DNA from: DASTFY01 sp963769115
GTDB lineage: Bacteria > Actinomycetota > Acidimicrobiia > Acidimicrobiales > Ilumatobacteraceae
Direction: 5' to 3'
Length of the DNA: 64,000 nucleotides
Assembly: GCA_963769115.1 (NCBI GenBank)
Contig: CAVYKN010000008.1
Span: 38,386 to 102,385, forward strand
Under the pieces are notes generated by a model. The model made no database searches. It had not been told where the DNA came from and worked only from the letters and a program-made list of their open reading frames with translations. Of the stretch, positions 1 to 8,897 are shown piece by piece (position 1 is the first letter of the stretch; each line of letters starts with the position of its first letter). Both the position numbers and the translations under genes were made by a program.

Positions 1-29
1 TCGAGGTGATCGTCGCGGTGACGGGCTGA
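1..29 (+). CDS. 3' end of a truncated plus-strand gene
   Basis: The first bases read as the last eight codons of an open frame (EVIVAVTG) followed by TGA at 27-29. Nothing can be said about its product. It is called mainly because its stop codon falls inside a hairpin that also contains the stop codon of the facing gene, the usual arrangement of a convergent gene pair. It could equally be chance reading of non-coding DNA. Confidence 0.3.
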
Positions 30-46
30 CCCGCCGCCGGTCAGCC
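24..46. terminator. shared hairpin between convergent genes
   Basis: An exact 8-bp inverted repeat, GGCTGACC at 24-31 and GGTCAGCC at 39-46, encloses a 7-base loop. Both TGA stop codons of the convergent genes lie in the arms. There is no T-tract, which is common for high-GC actinobacterial terminators. A bidirectional terminator is the likely role. Confidence 0.5.
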
Positions 47-445
47 GCTCTTGAGCAGCGCGCTCAGCGCGCCGGCCTGGCTGCCGTCGACGTACTCCTC
101 GAGCCGGGTGATGCGGCCGTCCTCGACGGTTCCGAGGAAGCAGCCCACGACGCGGAGGGCGTCACCGCTCGGCATCGTCCCGGCCAGCACGTGCTGCTCC
201 ACGAAGCCGCCGGGCACACCGCGCCGCCGCACGGCGTCCATGTGCAGGTCGGGCACCTTGCCCCGGAGCCGCGCGAACCCCGGCAGCGAGGCCTCCAGGG
301 GCCGTTCCTGCTCCGTCAGGTTGATCCAGAGGACTGATCCCGGCGCGCACGCCGCCTGGAGCTCATCCAGATCTCCCGCGAGGAGACCGTCGAAGAAGCG
401 GTTGGCGATGGTCAGGTTCTCGTCGAGGTCCTCGTTCACACCCAT
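41..445 (-). CDS. SnoaL-like (NTF2-fold) protein
   Basis: The 134-residue product has the layout of the SnoaL/ketosteroid-isomerase-like NTF2 fold. An N-terminal helix pair (TIANRFFDGLLAGDLDEL) is followed by strands with the late signature GCFLGTVEDGRITRLEEYVD, typical of small cytoplasmic SnoaL_2-type proteins. Family members are isomerases, cyclases or simply ligand-binding proteins, so the substrate cannot be predicted. The ATG at 445 is the first start in frame. It runs convergently with whatever enters from the left and is divergent from the PEP-utilising enzyme at 525, with about 80 bases between them. It is unbroken, unlike its right-hand neighbours. Confidence 0.8.
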   Translation of the reverse strand: MGVNEDLDENLTIANRFFDGLLAGDLDELQAACAPGSVLWINLTEQERPLEASLPGFARLRGKVPDLHMDAVRRRGVPGGFVEQHVLAGTMPSGDALRVVGCFLGTVEDGRITRLEEYVDGSQAGALSALLKSG

Positions 446-524
446 CGTCCTCCCGTCATCGGCTGCCTCCCTGGAGCGTAGGTTCGTCCGTCATGACGCC
501 TGGTGGGGTGGTGACCACCGAGTC

Positions 525-2258
525 GTGACCGACACGATCGAGCCCTATCCCGACGGGCGGTGGTTCCCGAACGAGCACCGCGTGAGCGAGCGCTTCCCGC
601 TGCTGTGCCGTGGCAACGCCGGCGAGGTCTACCCCAACGTCGTGAGCCCGCTCACCGGCTCGATCGTGGCCGAGCCGTTCTCGGAGGGCCAGCGCCGGCT
701 CTCGATCGACGCCGGCCTCGCCACGCCGGAGCAGCTCCGCGAGTTCGACGGCGTCACGTTCTCGGTCGTCGGGATGTTCGCCGGGTACCTCTACGCCAAC
801 GTCTCGCTCGCCCGCTCCGCCGCCGCGCGGACGCCCGGACTGACGGCGGCCGACGTCGACCAGCAGATGTTCGGCCTCACGGATGCGCCGCCGAGCCGCC
901 GCGGGCCCGGGGACCGCAGCCCACGGGCCGCGCTGCGCACGATGCGGTTCATCGCCCCGCGGGTCCTGCGCCCGGACGACGGCCGGCTCGCCGAGGTCCG
1001 GCGTCTCGTCGACAGCGCCGTGGCGAAGACGCCCGCCGTGCCGACGGCGTCCGACGCTGCGCTGCTGGCCGTCGTCCACCGCGACCGGAAGCACCTCGAC
1101 CGGCTGATGTACGAGTTGATCAGCGCCGGGTTCGCGGCCGGCGTGGGCCGGGCGATGCTGGAGCGCCTGGTCGCGGCGCAGGGCGGTGACGGCCTCATCA
1201 ACCGGCTGACGGCCGGGCTGGGCACGATCGAATCGGCCGAACCCGCCGCCGAGCTCTGGCAGCTCGGGCGGATGGTGGCGGAGGACGACGACGCTCATGG
1301 AGCTGTTCGACGCCGGCACCGAAGGACCTCGACGCCCGGCTGCGGGCCGAGAGGTCCCCGGCGGCCGCCGGCTTCGTGGCCGCGTTCGACGGCTTTCGCA
1401 CGCGTCACGGCGCGCGAGGCCCGGAGGAGTGGGAGCTGGCGTCGGCGACGTGGGGCACCGATCCCGAGATCGCACTGGCGCAGATCGAGCGCCTCCGGCA
1501 CGCCCCGGCCGACCGGGCGCCCGGTCGGGCGGCGGCCGTCGCCGAGCGGGAGGCGCTCGTCGCCGAGGTGCGCGCCGGCCTCCCGGGGCCCAAGCGACCG
1601 ATGTTCGACCGGGCCCTGCGAGCGGCGACGGTCGGCGAGGCCAACCGGGAGGCGACGAAGGCCGCGCTCGTCCGTCTGCTCTGGCCCATGCGCCGGGCCT
1701 TGGCCGAGCTCGGTCGCCGCAGTGGTCTCCCCCACGACGACTTCTTCCTCCTGCAGCTGTCCGAGCTGCCCGACGCACTCGCCGAGCCCCGCGCCTTCGC
1801 CGCGGTGATCGCCGAGCGGCGGGCTCGGCGGGACTACCTGCAGGCCCGCATCCCTCCGTTCTGGTTCGAGGGTGCGGTCCCCGATCCGCGCACATGGGCC
1901 CTGCGCGCCGACGAGCTGAAGCCGGACCGGACGCCGCGCACGCTGACCGGGTTGGGGGTGTGCTCGGGGGCGGCCACCGGGCGGGCGCGGGTGGTGACGG
2001 ACCCGGCCGAGCCCGGGGACCTCCAGCCGGACGAGATCCTGGTGGCACCCATCACCGATCCGTCCTGGACGCCCCTGTTCCTCGCCGTGGCCGGCGTCGT
2101 GGTCGACGTGGGCGCGGCAGATGAGCCACGCCGCCATCGTGTCCCGCGAGCTCGGCATCCCCGCCGTGGTGAGCGTGACCGGCGCGTCGACCACCATCCC
2201 CGACGGCGTGCTGGTGACGGTCGATGGTGACCGCGGGACAGTGACCGTCCACGGCTGA
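525..2258 (+). CDS. PEP-utilising (swivel-domain) enzyme, frameshifted
   Basis: The product, about 577 residues, lacks an N-terminal ATP-grasp domain but ends in the mobile phosphohistidine domain of PEP-utilising enzymes. After about 1970 the text reads GVCSGAATGRARVV, then DEILVAPITDPSWTPLF, and finally SHAAIVSRELGIPAVV with the catalytic His. This resembles the C-terminal part of rifampicin phosphotransferase or PEP synthase. A stand-alone swivel protein of this size would need a partner kinase domain or a different role. The open frame changes at about 1290-1340 and again near 2115, yet both joined halves match the family. The breaks are probably single-base insertions (for example GGCACCGAAGGAC in place of GGCACCAAGGAC). 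The GTG at 525 was chosen because the conserved N-terminus begins there. Confidence 0.7.
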
Positions 2259-2309
2259 CGCGCTCGCCTCGCGGCAAGGGTCGCGACAGCGGGTGTATGA
2301 CTTCCGGCG

Positions 2310-4894
2310 ATGGGGCGCCTCCTCGAGCGGGACAGCGAGCTGGCCCGGCTCCACGGTTGGCTGATCGAAGCCGTCGCCGGCCACGGCCGCACCGCGTTCG
2401 TCGGCGGTGAGGCCGGCATCGGCAAGTCGGCCCTCGTCAGCGAGCTGGCCCGCTCGGCGCCGCCGGCGGTGCGGGTGGCCGTCGGCCGGTGCGACGCGCT
2501 GCAGACCCCCCGGGTGCTCGGTCCGTTCCTGGAGGTCGCGTCGGCGCTCGGCCTCGACACGACGCCGGACCGCGACGCGCTGCTGGCGACGCTGCTCGGT
2601 GCGCTGCGGGACGGCCCACCGACCCTCGCCGTCATCGAGGACGCGCACTGGGCCGACGACACCACGATCGAGCTCATCGCGCTGCTCGGCCGGCGGGCGG
2701 TCGACCTGCCGCTCCTGCTCGTCGTGACGTACCGGGAAGCCGAGGTCACGGCCGACCACCCGTTGCGGCTCGTACTCGGCGATCTCGCGTCGGCCAGCGG
2801 CGCGGTCTGGCTCGGGCTGCAGCCCTTGTCGCTCGCCGCCGTCCGGGAGCTGGCGGCGGGGACGGATGCCCCGGCGGAAGAGATCCACCAGCGCACGGGC
2901 GGCAATCCGTTCTTCGTGACCGAGGCACTGGCCGCGCCGGCCGCCGCCGTGCCCACGAGCGTCCGGCTGGCCGTGCTGGCCAGGGCCGGTCGCCTCCCGC
3001 CCACGGCGCGGGACGTGCTCGACGCCGTCGCCATCGTGCCCGGCCGGGCCGAACCGTGGCTGGTGGAGCAGCTGTGCGATCCCGCGCCCGGGGCGATCGA
3101 CGCCTGCCTCGGCAGTGGCGTGCTCGTTGCCGAGGACGGCATGTACGCGTTCCGTCACGAACTGGCGCGCATGGCCGTCGAGCTCGACCTGACGGACGAG
3201 CGGCGCCGGGCCCTCCACCAGCGCGCCGTTGTCGCGCTCGCCGATCACGCCGAGCCCGGATCCCAGCGCGCATCGCCCACCACGCCGAAGCGGCCGGTGA
3301 CGAGGCGGCACTCGCCCGCGCGGCCGATGGATGCGCAGCCTGCAGGCCGCGGCGCGGACCGCTCACGGTGAAGCCGCCCGCCACGGCGAGCGGGCCCTGG
3401 CCGTCGGCCACGACGCTGACGGCCGACGAGCTGGCCACGCTGAAGATGACGCTGGCGATCACGTTCGTGAGCATGGCGCGCGCCGACGACGGAGTCCTGC
3501 TGGCGCAGGAAGCCCTCGACCACTGGGAGCCGCGCTGGTGACGATCGTCAGCAGGCGGCCGCGATGAGCGTGCTCGGCTACCTGCTACTCGTCACGGGGA
3601 GCACCGTGGCCGGCATCGCCATGCAGGAGCAGGCGGGCACCCTCCTCGAGCGATACCCACCAGGCCCCGAGCTGCTCAACGTGTACGTGCGCATGACCTC
3701 GTTCAACATGCTGGCTCGCGACCGGGATGCGGCCGCGATGTGGGGGGAGCGGTCCATCGCGCTGGCGACCGAGCTCGACGACCCGCTGCAGCTGGGAAGG
3801 GCCCTCGTCGAGTACGGGATCGCCGACGTCATGGACGGGCGCTTCGAGGGGCTCGACCGTGTGCGGGAGGGAATCGACCTCGGCACGGCGCCACGATCTC
3901 CCAGCGGTGGTGTCCCTCGGTCTCGGACAGATCGGCAGCGGGTGCGGTGAGATGCGGCGGTACGACGAAGCCGTGCCGTCGCTCGTCGACGCCGTGGCCT
4001 GGAACACAGAGCACAACTACGAGTTCAACCGGCGCTACAGCCGCTCGTGGCTCGGGCGCTGCCGCTTCGACCTCGGCCAGTGGGAGAGAAGCCGAGGCGC
4101 ACACCCGCGACGCCATCGCCGGCTCGCGGACCGTGACGATCGCCTCGATGGTGGGCCTCACCACGCTCGGATGGCTGCGGGCGCGGCGAGGGAGACGACG
4201 ATGTGTGGCCGCCGCTGGACGAGGCGCTCGTGCTGGCTCGCCAGATCGGGCCACCTGCAACGACTGTGGCCCGTCGCAGTGGCCCGCGCCGAGGCCGGCT
4301 GGCTGGCCGGCGACATCGGACCCCACGTCGCCGCTGCTGGAGGACACGCTGGAGCTGGCCCGTCGCTGCCGGCACCGGATCGCCGTCGGGGAGATGGGCC
4401 TGTGGTTGCGAGCGGGCCGGGCGGGGCGACGTCGTGCCGGTCGACGAGGCAGCCGAGCCCTTCGCCTCGCTGGCTGGCCGACGACGGGCGGGCGCGGCCG
4501 CGGGCTTCCGGCGCATGGGCTGCCCGTACGAGACGGCGAGCGCGCTGGCCGACAGCGGCGACACGACGTCGCTGCGGGAAGCGTTGGCCACCTTCGAACG
4601 TCTGGGGGCGCGGCCGATGACCGACCGGGTGGCCGACTCTCTGCGGGGGCTGGGGGTCCGGCTGCCGAGCCGGCGGCCGGTCGCGGCCGGCCCGTCACGG
4701 TCTCAGCGAGCGCGAGGTGGAGGTGCTCAAGCTGGTGGCGGCCGGCTTCACCAACCCCCAGATCGCCTCGACGCCTGTACATCAGCCGCAAGACCGCCGA
4801 GCACCACGTGTCGAACATCCTGGCCAAGCTGGGCGTGACGTCACGGACGGAGGCCGCGGCGGCCGCGGTGCGCCTGGGGTTCGCCCCGGCCTGA
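2310..4894 (+). CDS. LuxR-family ATPase regulator (LAL type), frameshifted
   Basis: Joined across several frame breaks, this is a transcriptional activator of about 860 residues. An N-terminal AAA/NACHT-like ATPase carries Walker A GGEAGIGKSAL (about residues 31-41) and Walker B LAVIEDAHWADD (about 107-118). A middle region of TPR-like helices follows (for example WGERSIALATELDDPLQLGR). The C-terminal LuxR helix-turn-helix reads LSEREVEVLKLVAAGFTNPQIA and ISRKTAEHHVSNILAKLGV. LAL regulators sense a small ligand or protein partner and activate nearby genes. The inducer here is unknown. At least eight indels interrupt 3270-4780 while the amino-acid pattern survives, so I treat it as a functional gene with consensus errors. 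The downstream gene starts 85 bases later behind an 18-bp inverted repeat that is a candidate target site. Confidence 0.75.
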
Positions 4895-4928
4895 GGAGGT
4901 CGGGAGGCGCCCACGAATGGGGAGGCCG

Positions 4929-4946
4929 ATGGGGCACCTGCCCCAT
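4929..4946. promoter_or_regulatory. 18-bp inverted repeat, candidate operator
   Basis: ATGGGGCA-CC-TGCCCCAT is a perfect 8-bp inverted repeat with a 2-base centre, 33 bases upstream of the chosen ATG at 4980 and just after the LuxR-type regulator. The size and symmetry fit a dimeric LuxR-type binding site. No -35/-10 pair could be recognised near it. Confidence 0.35.
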
Positions 4947-4979
4947 GTGCTGCTGGTGGGCGTCCGTACCGTCGCCGGC

Positions 4980-5822
4980 ATGACACAGACCCTGAACCGA
5001 TACCTCATCGAACGGACCCTCCCCGGCGCCGGGCGCCTCTCGGCCGACGAGCTCCGGGCCATCGCCCAGAAGTCGAACGAGGTCCTCGCCGGCATGGCAC
5101 CCCGCGCCCAGTGGGTGCAGAGCTTCGTGACGGACGACGCCATCCTCTGCCTCTACCTGGCCGAAAACGAAGCCGCAGTCCGCGAGCACGGGGACTGCGG
5201 CGGCTTCCCGGTCGACACCGTCCGCGAGGTGCGGGTCGTCATCGACCCGATCACCGCGAACGGGAGCCGTGAGATGCGCCGGGCACGCTGGCTCACCGCC
5301 GGCGCCATCGCCGCCGGGACAGCGGCTGTCGCTGCCGTGGTGGTGCCGGCAGCGACGGCCGGCAGCGCCGACAACGATCCGCTGAACCAGGTCCGCCGGG
5401 CCACCACCGCCTACAAGGACGTCGACAAGGCGACGGCCGCCGGGTACGTGCAGTTCTTCGGCTGCGTGCACGAGCCCCTGGCCGGCTCGATGGGCATCCA
5501 CTTCGTCAATGCCGGCCTCGTCGGGGACACCGCGGTCGACGCCCGGAAGCCCGACGCCCTCATGTACGAGGTGCGCCCAGGCGGGAAGCTGGAGCTCCTC
5601 GGCGTCGAGTACGTCGTCTTCAAGGCCGAGTGGGACGCCGCCAACCCCGCGCCGCCCGAGCTGTTCGGCCAGGAGTTCAACGTGGTCGAGGAGCCGAACC
5701 GCTACGGCATCCCGACCTTCTACGAGCTCCACGCCTGGGCCTGGAAGCCCAACCCGACCGGCGCCCACGAGGACTGGAATCCCACGGTGCTGTGCCCCGG
5801 GACCGAGGGCCACACCCACTGA
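4980..5822 (+). CDS. DUF4242 domain fused to a secreted domain
   Basis: Residues 1-95 (MTQTLNRYLIERTLPGAG to VREVRVVIDPITA) match the small DUF4242/SCO4226-type ferredoxin-like fold, normally a free-standing cytoplasmic protein of about 90 residues that can bind nickel. The frame then runs straight into MRRARWLTAGAIAAG and a hydrophobic stretch ending AATAGS, a textbook signal peptide. A domain of about 150 residues follows, with conserved-looking GCVHEPLAGSMGIHFVN and LELLGVEYVVF blocks. Such a signal peptide in mid-protein is odd. Either this is one polypeptide with cytoplasmic and external halves, or two genes whose intervening stop was lost: a TGA sits at 5270-5272 in another frame, directly before an ATG at 5274. 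I favour two coupled genes. The function of the secreted half is unknown. Confidence 0.65.
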   Translation: MTQTLNRYLIERTLPGAGRLSADELRAIAQKSNEVLAGMAPRAQWVQSFVTDDAILCLYLAENEAAVREHGDCGGFPVDTVREVRVVIDPITANGSREMRRARWLTAGAIAAGTAAVAAVVVPAATAGSADNDPLNQVRRATTAYKDVDKATAAGYVQFFGCVHEPLAGSMGIHFVNAGLVGDTAVDARKPDALMYEVRPGGKLELLGVEYVVFKAEWDAANPAPPELFGQEFNVVEEPNRYGIPTFYELHAWAWKPNPTGAHEDWNPTVLCPGTEGHTH

Positions 5823-5843
5823 CGCCGGGGTGAATGTACGGCT

Positions 5844-5872
5844 GCGAGCGGCGTGCGGTTCGCGCCGCTCGC
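5844..5872 (+). terminator. 10-bp stem-loop after the DUF4242 gene
   Basis: GCGAGCGGCG (5844-5853) pairs exactly with CGCCGCTCGC (5863-5872) around a 9-base loop, 22 bases after the stop codon. There is no T-tract. Because the hairpin lies here, the ATG at 5834 is an unlikely start for the next gene. Confidence 0.55.
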
Positions 5873-5932
5873 GTGCGTTGTGCCACACCGCCGATCACGA
5901 ACCCGCGCTGGCCGCGGGCGCGTACCCGGGGT

Positions 5933-6748
5933 GTGGACATCGGTGGCGAGCTCGTGGCCTGGGTGGCGACCGCGTTGGCGGCGACGTCGGCGTTCCCGCA
6001 GCTCCGCCGGCTCCGCAGCACCCGCGATCTGACCGGCGTCTCGCTCGCCGGCCCGGCCATCGGCGCCGTCAGCGAGGCGGCCTGGCTCGTCTACGTGACC
6101 GAGGTCGGGCTGTGGTCGGCGGCGGCGGAGCCGGTCCTGATGGTCGTCACGAACGTCGCGCTGGCCGGAGCGATCTGCAGGACCGGCGGTCGAGCCGGCC
6201 GTGCCGTCGTTGTCGGCGCCGGCTGGGCGGCAGTGCTGATGCTTGTCACGGCGGTCAGCGGTTGGGCCGCGCTCGGCGCCCTGCTCGGCGTGGCCTACGG
6301 CATTCAGGTGGCGCCGTGCATCTGGTCAGCGTTCCGCGTGCGCGAACCGACGGGCATTGCGACGCACACGTGGACCTTGAACCTCATCGAGGCCGTGCTC
6401 TGGGGTGTGTACGCGCTGTCCCACTCGGACGTGCCGATCGCGCTCTACGCCATCATCGGGACCGTCACCTCGGCGGCGATCCTGGCCCGCCGCCTCCGCG
6501 TGCCCGCGGCCGACCCCCGCCATCACCGTCCCGGGTTAGGCGCCGATCCCGCTCACAGGCCGGAGAGCTGGCGCACGGCCCGGGCGAGGGCCGAGTTGTC
6601 GTCCTCGCCGTGGCCCTGGGCGACGAGCCCGTCCTCCAGGCTGGCCGCGAGGGCCGCGACCGGCAGCGTCGCCCCGGCGTCGCGCGCCAGGTCGAGGGCG
6701 ATGGCGAGGTCCTTGCGGTGGAGCTCGAGCTTGAAGCCGAGCGGGTAG
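5933..6748 (+). CDS. PQ-loop / SemiSWEET-like membrane transporter
   Basis: The protein has about six hydrophobic segments in two similar halves. The first contains VATALAATSAFPQLRRLRST and the second YGIQVAPCIWSAFRV, both PQ-loop-like motifs with a helix-ending Pro. Proteins of the PQ-loop/SWEET clan carry sugars or amino acids across the cytoplasmic membrane, and this two-half form is a likely small uniporter. The GTG at 5933 is preferred to the upstream ATG at 5834 because the intervening residues are arginine-rich and lie over a terminator hairpin. The last 70 residues (after about 6538) are low-complexity and overlap the facing dehydrogenase gene by 196 bases. A TAG one base out of frame at 6537-6539 suggests the real end is there and that one base is wrong. 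Confidence 0.55.
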   Translation: MDIGGELVAWVATALAATSAFPQLRRLRSTRDLTGVSLAGPAIGAVSEAAWLVYVTEVGLWSAAAEPVLMVVTNVALAGAICRTGGRAGRAVVVGAGWAAVLMLVTAVSGWAALGALLGVAYGIQVAPCIWSAFRVREPTGIATHTWTLNLIEAVLWGVYALSHSDVPIALYAIIGTVTSAAILARRLRVPAADPRHHRPGLGADPAHRPESWRTARARAELSSSPWPWATSPSSRLAARAATGSVAPASRARSRAMARSLRWSSSLKPSG

Positions 6749-7437
6749 TCGTCGTCGATCATTCTTCCGCTGCGGTTCTGGAGCACCCAGCTCCCTGCCG
6801 CGCCCCCGAGGAGCGCGGCGACGACCTGCTGCGGGTCGATCCCGGACTTCAGGGCCAGCACGATGCCCTCGGCGACGCCCAGATAGGTGCCGGCCAGGAT
6901 CACCTGGTTGACGGCCTTCGTGATCTGCCCCGCGCCGACGGGGCCGAGGTGGGTGATGGTCTTCCCCATGGCCTCGAGCACCGGTCGGGCCCGCTCGAGG
7001 TCGCCGGCCTCCCCGCCGACCATGATCGTGAGGGTCCCGTTGACCGCGCCCTCCGAGCCACCGGAGACCGGGGCGTCGAGCATGTGCACGTCGCCATCCT
7101 CCAGCCGGGTCGCCAGGCTCCGGGCGGCCGCCGGGCTGATGGTGGAGCAGTCGACGAGCAGCGAGCCGGGCCGGAAGCCGCCGGCCAGGCCGTCGGGACC
7201 GAACACGACGGCCTCGACATCTGGTGAGTCGCGGACACACGTGACGACGATGTCGCTGGCCGCGGCCAGCTCGGCAGGGCTGCCGGCCTCGGTGGCCCCG
7301 AGCTCGAGCAGCGCGGCTGTTCGACCCGGTGTGCGGTTCCACACGGTCAGGGGGAACCCGGCCCGGGCCAGGTTGGCCGCCATCGCCGTGCCCATCGTCC
7401 CCATCCCGGCGAAGCCGATCCGCTCCTTGGCATCCAT
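6553..7437 (-). CDS. 3-hydroxyisobutyrate dehydrogenase-family oxidoreductase
   Basis: The 294-residue soluble NAD(P)-dependent beta-hydroxyacid dehydrogenase is complete. An N-terminal Rossmann motif GFAGMGTMGTAMAANLARAG is followed by a WNRTPGR strand end that would choose the cofactor. The substrate-binding block is DAPVSGGSEGAVNGTLTIMV, and the catalytic Lys lies in GAGQITKAVNQVI (about residue 170). The C-terminal helical domain includes HRKDLAIALDLARDAG. Family members oxidise 3-hydroxyisobutyrate, tartronate semialdehyde or gamma-hydroxybutyrate, and the sequence does not separate these. I start at the ATG at 7437, immediately before the Rossmann strand. Longer starts would run into the divergent ArsR promoter. 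It is unbroken. Confidence 0.85.
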   Translation of the reverse strand: MDAKERIGFAGMGTMGTAMAANLARAGFPLTVWNRTPGRTAALLELGATEAGSPAELAAASDIVVTCVRDSPDVEAVVFGPDGLAGGFRPGSLLVDCSTISPAAARSLATRLEDGDVHMLDAPVSGGSEGAVNGTLTIMVGGEAGDLERARPVLEAMGKTITHLGPVGAGQITKAVNQVILAGTYLGVAEGIVLALKSGIDPQQVVAALLGGAAGSWVLQNRSGRMIDDDYPLGFKLELHRKDLAIALDLARDAGATLPVAALAASLEDGLVAQGHGEDDNSALARAVRQLSGL

Positions 7438-7530
7438 CGCCAGGACAGTAGGGCGTGCATCGTCCATGTCGTCTGATGTGGCGAAATGCGCCGAACCGGA
7501 CGACACGGGCGCATGGCTCGAATGATTCAG

Positions 7531-7558
7531 TTGACACTTACGTAAGCATCTGCTTAAT
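7531..7558 (+). promoter_or_regulatory. ArsR operon promoter with overlapping operator
   Basis: TTGACA (7531-7536), a 16-base spacer and CTTAAT (7553-7558) form a good sigma-70-type promoter. The spacer is filled by symmetry: the 10-bp palindrome CTTACGTAAG (7537-7546) and, overlapping it, TAAGCA-TC-TGCTTA (7543-7556), which reaches into the -10. The GTG start of the ArsR gene at 7568 is only 9 bases past the -10, so the transcript is probably leaderless. A bound ArsR dimer would block RNA polymerase directly, which predicts autorepression. Confidence 0.5.
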
Positions 7559-7567
7559 CTTCGTTCT

Positions 7568-7885
7568 GTGGACGCAGCGCTCAAGGCCTTGGCCGAGCCT
7601 CGGCGGCGGGAGATCCTCCGTCTGGTGTGGTCGCAGGAGCGGCCGGCAACCGACATCGCGGATCACTTCGCGGAGGTCACGCGGTCGGCCATCTCCCAGC
7701 ACCTCGGCGTCCTCAAGGAGGCCGGGCTGGTGAGCGAGCGGCGAGACGGCACCCGGCGGCTGTACGTCGCCCGACACGACGAGATGAAGAAGCTCCGCGA
7801 CTTCCTCGACGACTACTGGACGAGCGGACTGGAGCGACTGCGAGACGTCGCCGAGGCCGCGCAACGAGACAAGGAGAAGCGCTGA
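7568..7885 (+). CDS. ArsR-family winged-helix repressor (first operon)
   Basis: The 105-residue protein is a compact ArsR/SdpR-type winged helix: ALKALAEPRRREILRLV, recognition helix RSAISQHLGVLKEAGLV, wing SERRDGTRRLYVA. There are no metal-binding Cys motifs, which fits the subgroup paired with SRPBCC genes rather than metal sensors. It begins with GTG, apparently on a leaderless transcript, and its TGA overlaps the next gene's ATG by one base. With the following two genes it forms a three-gene operon likely autoregulated through the palindromes in the promoter. Confidence 0.88.
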   Translation: MDAALKALAEPRRREILRLVWSQERPATDIADHFAEVTRSAISQHLGVLKEAGLVSERRDGTRRLYVARHDEMKKLRDFLDDYWTSGLERLRDVAEAAQRDKEKR

Positions 7886-8328
7886 TGGCTGACCTGGTAC
7901 GGGAGATCATGATCGACGCCACCCCGGACACGATCTGGCCCTTCCTCACGGAGGCGGACAGGCACGTCGAGTGGGAAGGGACGAAGGTCGAGCTCGACCC
8001 GCGGCCCGGGGGCATCTACCGCGTGCTCGTCGCCGGCGAGTTCCAGTCCGCGGGTGAGTTCGTGGAGGTGGTGCCGAAGGAGCGGCTGGTGTTCACCTTC
8101 GGCTGGGAGCAGGAGGGCAACCCGATCACGCCGGGTTCGACCACTGTGGAGATCACGCTTCACCCGGAGGGCACCAAGACCCGCGTTCGCCTCGTCCACC
8201 GCGGCCTGCCCGACGACAACGCCGTCGAGCAACACACCCAGGGGTGGACGCACTACCTCGACCGCCTGGCGCTGCGGGCGGCCGGCGGCGACCCGGGCCC
8301 GGACGCCCGGACCGGAGGGGACGACTGA
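7885..8328 (+). CDS. SRPBCC (AHSA1-like) protein
   Basis: The 147-residue START/Bet v1-fold protein matches the AHSA1/activator-of-Hsp90-like SRPBCC group. It starts with MADLVREIMIDATPDTIWPFLTEADRH, has a GGIYRVLVAG strand and LVFTFGWEQEG, and closes with the long ligand-cavity helix GWTHYLDRLALRAAGG. These proteins bind hydrophobic or xenobiotic ligands, with no defined reaction for most. The ATG overlaps the ArsR stop by one base, and its own TGA shares one base with the next start, so the trio is translationally coupled. An identical gene order occurs again at 35.4-36.8 kb. Confidence 0.88.
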   Translation: MADLVREIMIDATPDTIWPFLTEADRHVEWEGTKVELDPRPGGIYRVLVAGEFQSAGEFVEVVPKERLVFTFGWEQEGNPITPGSTTVEITLHPEGTKTRVRLVHRGLPDDNAVEQHTQGWTHYLDRLALRAAGGDPGPDARTGGDD

Positions 8329-8888
8329 TGGACCTCGTCAAAGCACACGACCACGCCCTCGATGTGACCGAGGCCATCGTCGCCGCGGTGCGACCCGAAC
8401 AGCTCGCCCTGCCGACGCCGTGCGCCGAGTTCGACGTTCGCATGCTCCTCGGCCACATGATCGCCGGCAACGACCGCTTCGTGCTGGTGGCCCACGGTGA
8501 GCCCATCGAGACCCGTCCCGTCATGGCCTCGTTCGCCGGTGACGACGCCACGCCTGCGTACCGCGCCTCTGCGGCCGCAGTGTCCGCGGCGTGGCACGAC
8601 CCTGCTGCGGTGGAGCGGGCGGTGCGGCTGCCCTTCGGCGAGGTGCCGGGCGAGTTCGCCCTCGCCATGCACACCGTCGAGACCATCGTCCACGGTTGGG
8701 ACATCGCGAAGGCCACGGGCCAACCCACCGAGATCGAGCCCGAGCTGTGCGCGGTGGGCTGGGAGGCGGCGAAGGACATCGGCGAAGAGCTCCGCGGCCC
8801 TGGCCGTCCATTCGGTCCGGTGGTGTTCGTGGCGCCGACCGCCTCCGACACCGATCGCCTGGTCGCCTGGATGGGCCGGCAGCCGTAG
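8328..8888 (+). CDS. DinB-fold protein, TIGR03086/mycothiol-transferase type
   Basis: The 186-residue DinB four-helix protein opens with a helix containing ALDVTEAIVAAVRPEQL and then LPTPCAEFDVRMLLGHMIAGNDRF, the typical 'W-x-V-R-x-L-x-x-H' region. A later block HTVETIVHGWDIAKATGQ supplies the other metal-ligand His. DinB proteins of this group in actinobacteria include mycothiol-dependent maleylpyruvate isomerases and S-transferases. The closest general label is the TIGR03086-type metal-binding family. As the last gene of the ArsR operon it probably joins the SRPBCC protein in handling a small organic toxin. It ends 9 bases before the facing lipoprotein gene. Confidence 0.85.
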   Translation: MDLVKAHDHALDVTEAIVAAVRPEQLALPTPCAEFDVRMLLGHMIAGNDRFVLVAHGEPIETRPVMASFAGDDATPAYRASAAAVSAAWHDPAAVERAVRLPFGEVPGEFALAMHTVETIVHGWDIAKATGQPTEIEPELCAVGWEAAKDIGEELRGPGRPFGPVVFVAPTASDTDRLVAWMGRQP

Positions 8889-8897
8889 CAGGCGGGG

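Noticed and set aside
456..2048. Long minus-strand open frame opposite the PEP-utilising enzyme
   Set aside because: Arg/Pro-rich shadow of a high-GC gene; the plus-strand reading matches a known family.
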